Assembly: GCA_034359265.1 (NCBI GenBank)
Contig: CP136890.1
Coordinates: forward strand, 77,835,501-77,899,500
DNA from: Canna indica
Lineage: Eukaryota > Streptophyta > Magnoliopsida > Zingiberales > Cannaceae
Direction of reading: 5' to 3'
Length of the DNA: 64,000 nucleotides
This document shows positions 12,001 through 23,420 of the stretch, piece by piece. The notes under the pieces are model-generated. The model saw only the letters and a program-made list of their open reading frames with translations, had not been told where the DNA came from and did no database searches. Positions within the stretch are counted from its first letter, which is position 1. Every line of letters begins with the position of its first letter. The translations under genes and the position numbers were made by a program.

Positions 12001-15000
12001 AATTACTTAAACTAGACTACTATATGAAATACTGAATTACGATCAATCTTCATGCCAGACTTATACATTACATATTTCATAGAATTCAGCGATCAACAAA
12101 ACAATGCAAGGCTTGAATAATGTTGGATATGTGGATTATGTTGATTTCCTCTCCACCATTAAGCTTTCATGTCAGCTCTATCACAAGTCAATTAAGACCC
12201 ATGATTCAGTTTTTCAAGTTTCTATAGAGTTCTACCAAATCTTCCTTTACCTCTGTCCTCTTCTCACATTCATAATTCTAATTGTCACCTCATCTAACCA
12301 AGACAAACATAGATCCTCTCTAGACATATCTGCAATACCTAAAAAGTGGCAAATTTGAAGCACTTACAAATTTTCACTGATTATCTGCCTTAAACTTGAT
12401 TATTTCCATGAAAGGATTTTTTGCCTTCCTTGGACCTAATTGCAAATTCATAATGTTAATTCATTCCTCAACAATAATTCTAATTGCTTCTCCTCTTTCA
12501 CAGTCATAATCATTAGATGTGTTCGGCTCATGCCCTCACCTCTTCTTCTCCTCCTCCCCTTGCATTCTTCTCCTCTGGTTTGTCTGCTTCTAAGATTGTC
12601 CAATTTTCTTAGAATTAACCAAATTTCTCACCTTTGATTGAATTTGGTTGGTTCTAGTTAAGTTTGACCATTTTTGCTTCAAAAATGATTTTAAATTGGT
12701 TTGGCTCATGCCCAAACCAGAGGAGAAGAATGCAAGGGGAGGAGAAGAAGAGGTGAGGGCATGAGCCGAACACATCTAATGATTATGACTGTGAAAGAGG
12801 AGAAGCAAAAACATGATTCATCACTTTTCTTCAAGTTCAAAGGCATAGGTGAATATAATTTAAGCATTTATAACATATAAAATAATAATTTATATAATTA
12901 ATGCTTATACTCTATATTCATTTTCACATAAGTGTGTAAGAATCATTTTCAATGGATTGTTCAACTCCTTTGTAGTCATCATATTATATCATTTACATTT
13001 TGACTTGAGATCATATTAGAAAGCTAGATATTAATAAGTTTAAAAGGCTAGGATAATAGAACAATAGCATATCATATTTTTTTCAAACCATTTTATGTTT
13101 TAGTAGATAATAGCATAGTAGCAAGATTTTTTTTAATTCATTCTTGACAATCTTGTTAATATGATCCAAGTGATTTGGAGCATATACTCCTTGGCTGATC
13201 ACATACTTATCCTGCATGCTATGCTTAATCGTCATCACTAAGGTCTAATTTACTTTCAAATTAAAAAATTATGATATGGAGCTCCAACTTCCTAAAATAA
13301 AAATCCACCTCATTAAATGGCCATCCCTTTATTTTGAGACAATCTGCCTGGAAGATAATGGGACTTCAATCCCTGCCCTCCCCCTAAGCATCTCTTCAGA
13401 TCTCTTCCTTTGCTTTCATTTTTTCCCAATGTCTTTTATCACTTCTTTTTAAAAGATACTATCTCAAATTCATTTTTTTCTATCACTTATCAAATATTGC
13501 AGATTCAAGACTACAATCGCTACAGGTTCCACCATAGAAAATCATGATTTCATGGTGTATGCTAAAGAAACTCGCAGAGTAAAAGTAATACATATTAACC
13601 TCTTGGGGATACTTCTTAATCAAAGTTCTATTGATGAGGATACTTTGGATGACATTTATTATTAGAGAGCATTGATTTTTACTCAAATTATAATTCTGCA
13701 ACAGTAAACCGTTCCATAAGTTCTACTATGGATGAATGATGGAGTACTCTTCTCAAGGACAATTTAGATTCTCCTCCATAAATAATATACAGATTAACTG
13801 ATGAAGAATCCATTACTTCAAATAACAATTCCTTTAACCCCTTAGTTACATTATTAAGGAATCAAAGAAACAGGGTGCAGTGTAGATGGATTCCTCTAAC
13901 TGAACTTGATTATGGGTTGTGCTTGGGTTGTTTTCATATTCCAGTTGGACCTTATGCTTACTTGATTAGGGGACTGTTTCCATATTGTCAAAGCCTCAAA
14001 GGCACAGGCAAATGAATCATCCAACTCAGACAAAACAAGCAAAATGCTAAGATAATGTAATATATGCAATTCAAAATTAAAGATGTGATAACATATGTTA
14101 AAATTCTATCCAAAGATAATAATTAATAAAATCAACACAAAATCAGGTTCTTGCCTTAAAGCAATATCGAATATTCAATTCGATAGAATTAAATGTCCTC
14201 TTTTCTATGCGGGTTCTTATCCTTCTTCCTTCCTCTCGATAATATGTATTACATAGCTCAGCAAATATATTTGCAAGTCTGCATGGAGTTAAAAAATATC
14301 ACTATTATATAAGGAATCCAAATTCAGAACAATAGAACAAAGAATTATTCATAGTACATTGAGCTCCTTCAGGAAATCTAAATTCATGCAATATCTGTAT
14401 CAACAAGGTTATCCTCACAAGTAGAATATATTATTTTGTATATCAAGTTTATGAAAGAGTGCTTAGTGAACAGTGTTATTAATAGCGGATGGCGGCTCAT
14501 GGCGGAAAGCCAAAAATCCGCCATACAAATATGGCAGATGGCGTTGCGGCCAATGGCGGAAGCATGGCGGCTGAAAATATTATATATATATATATATATA
14601 ACAACTAAGAAGTAAGCATTAATAAGTAATAACATATATCAAGAACAATAAAATTAGAAACATTATAGGAAATAAAATTCACCAAATGTAACATAATTAA
14701 AGTAAATAAAATTCAAGAATATACTATAGAACAAATGAAAAGTAAAATAAAAAAGAAAGAAACATAAAAAAAAAATATGACTAGAACTGTCGGTTGAAAT
14801 TAAAAAACAAAAGAATAGAACAAAACACAACTACAAGCAAAAACACAAGTAAAATAAAAAAAAGAAAAAGAAAAAATATGAAGGGCTGTCGGCTGAAATA
14901 AAAAAAAAGAATAGAACAAAAAACAAGTAAAAAAAGAAAGAAACAGAAAAAATTCCTTTGTTGAGTGTGTAAATACCTAAAAAAACAAGAAAACTTAAAT

Positions 15001-17961
15001 GAAGTGAGGGAGAGAACTGAATGGGAGAGAAATACATAAAAGAAACGACAAAAACTGCTATCTTTTATGCTCTTTAGCTCTCGAGTCGCCAGAGTTCATT
15101 GCCGGAGTGGAGCAGCCGCAGGTAGGAGGGTTCTATGTTTAGAGTCCAAAGCAGCCGCCAACCTTTAGGCCTTAAGGATTAGGGTTTTTTATCCTTAACC
15201 CTTTTCAAAAAATTACAAAAACACCCTTCCTTTAAGAAAAAAACATGTAAAAGGCGCCATTTCCACCATTGGCGCCATGGCGGATTGCGGGCGCCATAAA
15301 ACGCCACGCAAAAACCATGGCGTTGCGGTTTCTCTAAAATCTGCCACGCCATGGCGGAAATTTGACAACACTGTTAGTGAATGCTTAGAGATGAATGTTC
15401 ATGACATGCTGACCTGTTGAGTGACTCCCTCAGTTCTGCTGCGTCATTTTGTGCAAACATGATCAAGTATTTTGAGTCAACTTCTGCACGCTTTCTTAAA
15501 GCAACTTTAAGGTCTTCATTCACCTCTTCTGGATTAAAAATTAAATATTAAATTAGTGGTTAAGAATCCATACAACATTAATCAAGAAGAAGCATGCAAA
15601 TTTAATAGGGTAGTTTATTTTTGATGTGGGAAGAGAAAAAAAAAATTAAAACATTTTGAAGGCTTCTGAATCAAAATAGAATTATATAATGTTTTTCCCT
15701 TCAAAAACATATGCCCTGTTTGGCTACGGAAACAACTTCGATTTGGAAAATAAAAACTATTTCCAGTTTCCAAATTTGTTTGGTATATGAAAACAGATGC
15801 AGTTTTCAATTAGTTGAGGCAGTAAAAACTTATTTGGTTTGAAAAAGATATAATGATTTTCATGTTTCATTTTCTGTTTGTTTATAATATACATAATTAA
15901 TCATTAAGTTATATTTTTGTAACGTATATAACCTATGTAATAATAATTTTTTATTTCTTTCGAAATTATTTAAATATAAACAGTTTATTATTTAATAAGT
16001 AATCTTAATATAACTAACTTATTTTAGTGAATAAATAATTTCAATATAAATTATTATTTTTATTTCATACCAATTTTATTTATTACGAAAATAATTTACA
16101 TAAAATCGAAAATAATAATTTATACTATATTAATTTAAACTTTTAACGTATGTAAAAGGAATGATTTAGATTTCAATTGAAATTTATGGAATTGTCACTG
16201 CCATTTTTAATTGAATATAGAAATAGGAAATTGGAAACAGGAAACGAGTAATTGTTGTTTCCAATTTTTCTTGAAATTGTAAAAGTTGTTTCCACTATTT
16301 CCAGTTTTTACTGGAAATCACCACCAAACACATTTCCAACTCTTATTTTCCGAAATTATGGAAATGAAAAATGAAAACTACTCGCAAACAAAACAGGGGC
16401 TTACTCTTATAGTCTTACTAGAAGCAGAAACAGTAACTTGCAAATACACCACAGTTACTTACCATTCTCATTTGTCTGCACAAGAATAACAATCAATCTA
16501 ATGCTTCTACCATGAACCACAGCTCTGCCAAAAGTATGTATGAGATCATTATCAGTAAATAATTAACTGGTAGTAGAACATTTGAATTTTGATACAAAGG
16601 AAAGGTGGAATTAGTGGTATACAAAACAGAAGCGGCTAATAATAGTGATACATAAATGAAAAAACAAGTCTTCTAAACCAACATAATAAGATCATCCCAT
16701 TCCAAAATTCATATCCCCAAAGGGTGTATAGAATGTATATTCCAAGCATCAAATGGTCGCTTTATTTCCCAATTCTCATCTCACCAGAATTCAAAGGAAA
16801 TCTAATCCCACTTTGATTTAGGTGTAGCTTCTTCCAACAACTTGGCATACCCCATATTGAATGAGAACACACAAACCAGATCCCCAAGATTCTCTTCAGT
16901 GTTCATAAACAATTAGTAACGTATTTAATATGAACAAAGCTTCCTATCAAAGAAGCTCAAAGTAACATTTTTTTTATTCAACTAGAACTAATCAAAGTAT
17001 TGATTCAATTATTTAATTACTGCTTGCATAAGGACAAGAACAATAGGCAAAACCAAATGATTGTATAGTTTGCAATTATGTAATGTTTTACAAGATTACG
17101 GTAAAAAAAGGAAATTGTGAAACCTTTTCTAGAGGTATATCCTCAAGCTTATTTTTTAACGGTTTGCAACGCACATAAATTACATAAACGAAACTTTTCA
17201 CGTTATGTTCTAGATATGGAAACTTCTAACCACCAGTCCTCCAATATTACATGAACTCCAGAGCAAGTAGGAAAAAACAAGACAAGGAAAAGAACTTGTC
17301 ATACCAGATCGATTCCAATTTGCACAAATAGAACTGCTTACATTATACAGAAAGCTATTTTTCAGTATCAATGCAAACATAATGGTAAAAAGGCTAATCA
17401 ACTACAACAGACAACACAGAAATCCATAACGTATAACAGTCTCGACCACAAGAATAACAAATAAAGAGTGACAAAAAAGAGAACTTGTCCTGACTATATT
17501 ATGATCAACAATGACTAAAACTCGTGCATAGTTTCTTCTTTTTAAATCAAGGGTACTGAAAATGCTGCCAACTGAACTAAAGGGGAAGCAAACCAACTTC
17601 GAAGAGGAAGGAATCCGTACTTTAGGTTCTCAAGATCGGTGCAGACCTGTAGCCACTGAGCAGGATCACCAGAGACGTAATCAGCACGAAAGAGGGCGGC
17701 CACCGCGGAGGGCACCCTCGTCCGGTGCTTCAACAGCCAGTCCCGCTTGAGAATCCCCGCCACCGGCTGGGGGGAAGCAAGGGGATCCTTCTGCTTCCTC
17801 GCGAGGACGGAGATCTTCGAGAAGTCCGGCAGTGCGAGGGTATTTATTGGGGGCTGCTCGGCGTGGAGGAAGGAGGAGATCGTCTGGTGGAGCTCCGAGC
17901 ACCCGACAATGGACACGAGGGAGATCGGCGGAGTCCGGAGCTCCTCGGGGTAGTCCTCCAT
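6023..17961 (-). CDS. TRAPPC11: TRAPP complex subunit 11 (TRAPPC11, foie gras), complete, 9 coding exons
   Basis: Subunit of the TRAPP tethering complex acting in ER-Golgi/TGN traffic. Coding exons, 5'->3' on the minus strand: 17961-17621, 16524-16463, 15528-15414, 14278-14155, 11664-11584, 9386-9045, 8959-8787, 8720-7885, 7491-6023. They sum to 3543 nt (1180 aa plus stop), and phase is kept at every join. Length fits plant TRAPPC11 (about 1.18 k residues, from memory). Start at MEDYPEELRTPP fits plant N-termini. The frame stays open 68 codons upstream but that part has no family-like sequence. The foie gras region spans roughly residues 200-480, with motifs RYCFKVAVYAEFRRDWAEAL, LVEIKAVAEQLYFKISTLLL, GWVTLVWESLGYLQECSRR. 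The Gryzun-like C-terminal half lies mainly in exon 9. All junctions are GT-AG except intron 4 (GC donor). No coding lesion seen. Confidence 0.95.
9478..9715 (-). repeat. 3' LTR of the TRIM-like element, internally duplicated
   Basis: This LTR is 238 bp against 139 bp for its partner. The excess is a direct duplication of about 96 bp containing TAGGCCTAGAACAGAATAT and ATACCTATAACTATATCA, each present twice. Confidence 0.9.
10821..10959 (-). repeat. 5' LTR of the TRIM-like element
   Basis: 139-bp LTR, TG...CA ended, next to the PBS at 10803-10820. Confidence 0.9.
12484..12808. repeat. Long near-perfect inverted repeat in TRAPPC11 intron 4
   Basis: The left arm 12484-12581 (98 nt) and the right arm 12714-12808 (95 nt) are reverse complements, apart from one 3-nt indel in a CTC-rich run. 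Both contain AGATGTGTTCGGCTCATGCC or its complement. The spacer is 132 nt. A transcript on either strand would fold into a long duplex. No TSD or TIR signature was identified, so it may be a foldback insertion or a local inverted duplication. Confidence 0.92.
14153..14154 (-). other. GC splice donor of TRAPPC11 intron 4
   Basis: Exon 4 ends TTT AAG and is followed by GCAAGA instead of GT. The family sequence RYCFK-VAVYAEF requires exon 4 to end after this AAG and exon 5 to begin GTTGCAG at 11664. AAG|GCAAG is the usual context of GC-AG introns spliced by the U2 machinery. Confidence 0.8.
14471..15373. mobile_element. hAT-like non-autonomous element in TRAPPC11 intron 3
   Basis: Ends CAGTGTTATTAA and TTTGACAACACTG are imperfect terminal inverted repeats (CAGTGTT). 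The flanks are identical 8-bp duplications TTAGTGAA (14463-14470, 15374-15381), diagnostic of hAT insertion. Subterminal regions on both sides are crowded with ATGGCGG/CCGCCAT motifs. The interior is AT-rich with an (AT)n tract near 14,580-14,602. No transposase ORF. Confidence 0.88.
15713..16400. mobile_element. MITE-like insertion in TRAPPC11 intron 2
   Basis: The left end GCCCTGTTTGGCTACGGAAA and the reverse complement of the right end (GCCCCTGTTTTGTTTGCGAG) are similar imperfect TIRs. The interior is AT-rich, with GGAAA/TTTCC repeats symmetrical about the middle. No coding capacity. TSD unclear, so the superfamily (PIF/Tourist or hAT) is not settled. Confidence 0.6.
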
Positions 17962-18359
17962 GCCGACGCCCGGATCGGACGCCCGTACGGGGTAGCTATC
18001 TCGCAAACCCTGGCTAGGGCTTCGGGATCTCAACGAGCCCAAGGCGCGAGAGAGAGAGAGAACCTTCTCCTGTGACGCTGTTGAAGAAAACGACTTCAAT
18101 GACCAAATAGAAGCTGCGATCTTGCAGCATCGGACTGTTAAATTAGCATCGAACGATGTACACATTTAATAAAATAACTATGCCTTTATCAAATTTTTCC
18201 AACCGTCTGATCTTGTCCCAACGGTTGGGTAACCAGACTTGACGGCTGAGATTTTTTGATCGATATAAACGAAAGGCGATCTCGCTACCGCTTGTATTGT
18301 TACCTGAGTAATTACTACTTGTTATTGGAGTAAGAAATGGTTCACAAGTGGATCTCACG
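17962..18359 (-). promoter_or_regulatory. TRAPPC11 5' UTR and proximal promoter region
   Basis: The sequence just upstream of the start codon is GC-rich with a CT/GA tract at about 18048-18060 and a CCCTAG-type leader, typical of plant 5' UTRs. No convincing TATA box was singled out. The proximal promoter is only about 400 bp before it meets a MITE at 18360. Confidence 0.5.
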
Positions 18360-18934
18360 TAGAGATGTCAATATTACCCATTTAGGTGAGTATCTGCGGG
18401 TATTTACCCATTTATGATGGGTATGAGAGATAGTTTTCTACCCGCGAGAATTTCGCGTGTAATTTTTCTTACCCATTTATTATATGGGGTGAGTACGGGT
18501 ATTAATATCTGTACCTGCGGGTATCCGTTACTCACGAAAATTAATAAATTATAATATTATCCTCGATACATATACTAAAAAAATTCTAACATAATTCAAT
18601 ACTCATATACTTTATGTTTTGAAAACTTATGATAATGTTGTTATCAAAATATTATGTGTTTATCAAAAGGGTATCAAAAAAAATTATTATACTTGAAGTT
18701 GTTATTCAAATACTTGAAGAGTTAAAGTGTTATTAAAATATTATAATTTATATATTTTTAAAGTGGCATGGGTACTCGTCAATACCCGTGCGTATCTGTC
18801 ACTCCGTGGGTAATTAAATGGGTATCCATTTTTGATACCGACGGGAAATAAACAGGTAGCGGGTACCCATTTATTTCGCGGGGCGGGTAACGGGTACGCA
18901 CCCCCATACCCGCCCCGCCCCGTTGACATCCCTA
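18360..18934. mobile_element. hAT-type MITE upstream of TRAPPC11
   Basis: TIRs TAGAGATGTCAA and TTGACATCCCTA (one mismatch) with 8-bp TSD ATCTCACG (18352-18359) and ATCTCACA (18935-18942). The single TSD difference is CG to CA, as expected for decay of methylated CpG. The interior has GGGTA/TACCC repeats and no ORF. Confidence 0.88.
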
Positions 18935-18942
18935 ATCTCACA

Positions 18943-19541
18943 TGGGAATGATAATTTTATCCGCATCTATAACGCATCTGATCCATATCCGTAAATAAAA
19001 ATGAATATAGATGTGGATATGAATTTAAGAAATTTGTATCAGTGTGGATGTGGGTGCGGATACGAATATGGATGCGGATCCGCACCGTATCCGCACCACA
19101 TATCCACATATGAAAAATTGTCATTTTTATCCATATATAAATTACTTAATATATATTATATAAATATGCTTTATGATAAATTACATATGAAACTATAATA
19201 AGTTACCAATTATTATGTGGTAATCTAAGTTATTATTTTATATTTTTTATTAAATACGGTGCGAATATCCGCGTCTGAATGCAAGGCGGATATTCATATC
19301 TGTAGCAGATGCAGTGCGGATACGAATATGCGGTGTGAATATGCGATGCGAATGTGAATAATACAGTATTTAAATCGACCGCCATATATGATCCAGTGTC
19401 ATTTCTAGTCCCACTAGGGCCACCATTAGCACAACCCAAGGGCTACTTACACTTACGCCCAAATCTCAAACAAGTTGACATATTACATTGGCATGCATTA
19501 ATTTGCTCGGGGTTAGACCACACGCCTAATCCATTTACTTT
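18943..19541. repeat. TATCCGCA/TGCGGATA-rich repetitive spacer
   Basis: Many scattered copies of GCGGATA and its complement (around 18,960-19,110 and 19,255-19,345) around an AT-rich core. Looks like a degenerate non-autonomous element; no TSD or gene found. Confidence 0.5.
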
Positions 19542-19760
19542 GGGGGCGTTTGGTTGCCCGCAAGTGTAAATGCTGCAAAAAGTATTTGTATGCAAAAGCA
19601 AATGTCTGCGAATAAAATTTACAATCTACTGTTTGGTTGCCCGCAAGTAGAGTTGCAATTTCTATTTGCAAGCGTTTGGTTGACCGCAAAAGAAAGTTGC
19701 AATTACACTTGAAACTTGCATCTTGGTATCTAGGTCTAGTAATTTTGGCCTGGTTTGATA

Positions 19761-20391
19761 TAGGGGTGGTGAATTTCGGCCCGGCCTGATAGCCTAACCC
19801 GACCCAGCACGAAAAAATCAGTTTCGGGCCGACTTTTATCGGGTTCAGGCCATTATCGGGCTGGCCCGATAAGGCCCGATCCCTTATCGTGCCGGGTCGG
19901 GCCAAGTGTTATCGGGCCGGCCCGGCCCGATAGCTCGATAAACACTTCAAATCGGGTATTAACGAGTTTAAAATTCGTTAATTATCGGGTTTAAACTCGA
20001 TTTTAAATATTTTTTAGTAGTATCAGGCTAAATGGCCCGGGTCGTGCCGACCCATTATTTTTCATGTCAGGCCGGCCAGGCTGGTGTTTTCGGGCCGGGC
20101 ACAAATTTTTTCGGGCCGGTCCTGACCGGACTAAAAAATTAGGCCCAATACGATGTGTCAAACCTAATTTGATAGCCCGACACGATAAAATCATGATTGA
20201 GACACACATTATCGTGTCGAGCCAGCGGATGTAGGTCTAACCTCGGCCTTATAGCCTAAGACCGGCCCGAGCCCGAAGCGGTGACCTTGTGACGGGTTGG
20301 GCCGCCCATCTAAGAATCTGGGTCGTGTCAAACATGTCCTCACTAGCAACGGGCCTGATCGAGCCTGCGACTGGGACGACTTGAGCACGAC
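19761..20391. repeat. GGCCCGATA-rich repetitive element fragment
   Basis: Begins TAGGGGTGGTGAATT, a typical hAT-like non-autonomous terminus, and is packed with CGGCCCGAT/ATCGGGCCG motifs. The matching right terminus is not seen after the LTR insertion at 20392, so it is probably truncated. Confidence 0.5.
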
Positions 20392-21829
20392 TGTAATATC
20401 CTAGATATTTAAATTTATTATTTTTCCTCTTATGTGTGTTTGCCAGTCCAGCGGACTAGATCGTGGTCGAGCCGAGTCGACTCATGGTCCGGAGCGAGCT
20501 TGTGAGCTCGAGTAAATAGGATATGAATTTATAAATTTTTAGGTTTGGGTAGTTGAGATTATTTAATTTAATGTTGTGTGTGCATAATTGCTAATTATGT
20601 TCATATGATTATTTAATTAATTGCTTGTGATTTATTAGAATAAGTTTAATTAAATTAATTAAGTCTATCGGGTTAGCGGCTTTGGTTTTGGCTTAAGGTG
20701 GATGCGAGTTTTGGATTAAGGTGTTTAAGGGCGCGTTTGTTAGCGAAAATATTTTTTGACTTTTCGTTTCGTGAAAATCAAAATGGATTTTCAAATTTCG
20801 AAATTTTGGTTTCGATTTTTCTATTTGGCGAAAACGTGTTTGTTTGATATATTCAAATTTCATGTTTCGCGAAATGAAACCAGCGAAAATTTGTTTATTT
20901 TGTGTTGATTTCGTTGATAATTTTGGGGACGAAAACTGAAACTGTGTATGTTTATCAAACATAGTTTTAGTTTCAGTTTATTAAGTTATACTATTTTATT
21001 AATTATAAAATTTAATTTGAAATCATTAACTTTAATTTAAAAAATATATGGATAATATTAATTAGTTGATAAATATATTGTGAATATTATTTATTTAAGA
21101 TATAAAAATTATTAAAATATATTTTACTATATTTTTTAATTTATAAATAATTTAAAATAATATTTGTAAATAATATTAATTAATTAATAAAGTTACGTAT
21201 CAACTAAATATTAATAATATTTGTAATTAATTAATTAATTAATATTATTAATTAATTATCATGCATTAATTATCAATTAAATATCAACTAAATATGAGCT
21301 ACGTATCAACTAAGTATAAACTCGTTTTTTTTTGTTTTTTTAACTAACCTAACTTAATAATGGTTGAAATTATTGATGTAGTAGTTTTCGTGAAGTTATA
21401 AAGTTATAAAGTTACATTTAATTAATACATAGATAGAGTTAAATAGAATTAAATGAGTTGAAATAAAGTTATTATACACACATGATAATATTAATACAAG
21501 ATTAATCTATTGATCTAGTGACTGATATTTTGATAAAATGATGCTCAACCTTCCATTAACATTATTGTGCTTATAATTTAAATTCATAAGTGTAACAAGT
21601 TGAGAGTTGAGATGAGATACACAACTAGAATGGATAGAGTTGTTGCTTTGATATCAGGGGATAAGCTATAAGCTATACATATAGTATAAAATTGGATAAG
21701 TATATATTAATTAGTCCACATTCTTTCTTATTACTCTACACTAAAGAAAGCTGAAATCGATGCTATTATTGTCGAGATAGAGGCAGAGAAAGCGGCAGCT
21801 GAAGCAGCAAAGATATTTTTATTAACTAT

Positions 21830-22120
21830 CGATGATATTTTTTTAGTATCAAATACAATGGCATATTTTTGTTAACTTAGATTGTAACCTGATAATAACG
21901 ATCAATGACATACAAAATTTTTTAAGTATCAAATACAATAACATATTTTTATTAACTTAGATTGTAATTTGGTAACACTGACCAATAGCATACAAGATTT
22001 TTTAAGTATCAAATATAATAACATATTTTTATTAACATATATTGTAACTTGATAACACTGATCAATGACATACAAGATTTTTTAAGTATCAAATACAATA
22101 ACATATTTTTTCATACACTG
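21830..22120. repeat. Tandem repeat, about 80-bp unit, roughly four copies
   Basis: Units contain TTTTTTAAGTATCAAATACA, ACATATTTTTATTAAC and TTGATAACACTGATCAATGA with small changes. Inside the PIF element, downstream of its genes. Confidence 0.75.
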
Positions 22121-22389
22121 AGCAAGTTACTGCATCCGCCTGAGGTTGATGAGTTGGAAGTTGGCAATCGAAAAACATCGGTCGGGATCAAGCATTGTTA
22201 CATTTCTTTTTTTTCATACACTCACCGATAAGCATTGCATAATAGATACAACCCAACATCCAAGCACCATCAATAATATTGTTGTCAATTTTGACGGTAA
22301 AAATGTAGGACAATGAAAGAAAATGCGTATCACCATTAATTGGTGATCGCCTCCAATTCATAGTCCACCAAAATAAAGTTTGCCCATTA

Positions 22390-22615
22390 TCTTAAAACAA
22401 CCAAAGTATACAGCACAACCACACATTTATATAAGCACAATCAAACAATAAAACAACCACACATTTATATAAGCACAACCAAATAATGAAACAACCACGC
22501 ATTTATATAAGTACAACCAAACAATGAAATATAAGCACAACCACACATTTATATAAGCGCAATCAAACAATGAAATATAAGCACAACCACGCATTTATAT
22601 AAAATCATAACTGAT
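22390..22615. repeat. Short tandem repeats ACAACCACACATTTATATAA
   Basis: Five or more copies of a 35-45-bp unit containing CACATTTATATAAGCACAA and AACAATGAAA. Non-coding, within the PIF element. Confidence 0.7.
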
Positions 22616-22796
22616 AATGGGCAACATTACTTTACGACCTTATGAGAAAAGTGCACATAACCATTATTTGGTTATCGCCTCCAATTCCCCGTCGATATAA
22701 AACTAAAGTTAATAAAATAATAAGATAAAATAGTCAAATTACATTAGTAGTCCAATAAAGTATTTAGGTTTACATCATTATTGTTATCTAACCTAT

Positions 22797-23132
22797 TTAT
22801 AAAAAAAAAATTGCAATGAAAACAAGTACTATCAACCCCTTGAAACTCATGTCAAGGAGCTTGTCCATTTTTGCCTCAAGTGAAAAGAGGTCCCTACTTC
22901 TTTGGTTCACTTCTTCTTCCTCATCGCATATTGTCGTTGCAATGAGAGTGATCCATCGAAAGAATTGACAACTGAGAATGTCAATTTTGCCTCTATTTAT
23001 GCAAGCTACATATAATCGGCCGGGATTTTTCTCACTTTCACTTATCCATACCGCGGCTCGCAAGCCGCAAAAACATTCTCTGTTTTGATATCTCAAATAT
23101 GTTTCGCTTATTCGAGATGAAGAAGCTGCCAT
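22797..23132 (-). CDS. GRF-type zinc-finger protein with C-terminal membrane segment, third gene of the PIF element
   Basis: 111-residue ORF that starts MAASSSRISETYLRYQN. Residues about 20-60 form a GRF zinc finger: ECFCG, NPGRLYVAC, LSCQFFRW, i.e. paired Cys, then G-R, then Cys...Cys-x-FFRW. An acidic/coiled linker follows (DEEEEVNQRSRDLFSLEAKM). The C-terminus is a hydrophobic helix (GLIVLVFIAIFFL) that could anchor it to a membrane. GRF fingers bind nucleic acid in other proteins; single-finger proteins with a coil and membrane tail are common in plants. It lies on the same strand, about 290 bp after the transposase stop, and looks uninterrupted, unlike its neighbours. Its role in transposition, if any, is unknown. 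Confidence 0.7.
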   Translation of the reverse strand: MAASSSRISETYLRYQNRECFCGLRAAVWISESEKNPGRLYVACINRGKIDILSCQFFRWITLIATTICDEEEEVNQRSRDLFSLEAKMDKLLDMSFKGLIVLVFIAIFFL

Positions 23133-23420
23133 ACTATTTAATGAAACTAAAATTAGTATATTGTTGGTAACATACACTATCAAAAATAAATCTAAGTAGC
23201 AATTAAAAGTCTATTATAAGTCCAAGACATATAATTATATTTACATGTTTAAATCTAATTAAAATATGGAAGGGCAATCAGCGTCGATGTGCCCAAAGCT
23301 GATTTGCAATCCCTTCCCGAATATCATGCATAATATTTTGAGTTGAAGAAGATTCACCTACTGATGATTCAATAGGGGTGAAGATGGTTCTTGATCATCA
23401 ATAATAACTTCTTTATTGTT

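Noticed and set aside
17562..18075. Several + strand ORFs opposite TRAPPC11 exon 1
   Set aside because: Antisense shadows of a GC-rich exon with clear family identity on the minus strand.
17962..18165. Open N-terminal extension of TRAPPC11 exon 1
   Set aside because: The frame is open by chance in a GC-rich 5' UTR; family proteins start at MEDYPEE, and the extension has no family-like sequence.
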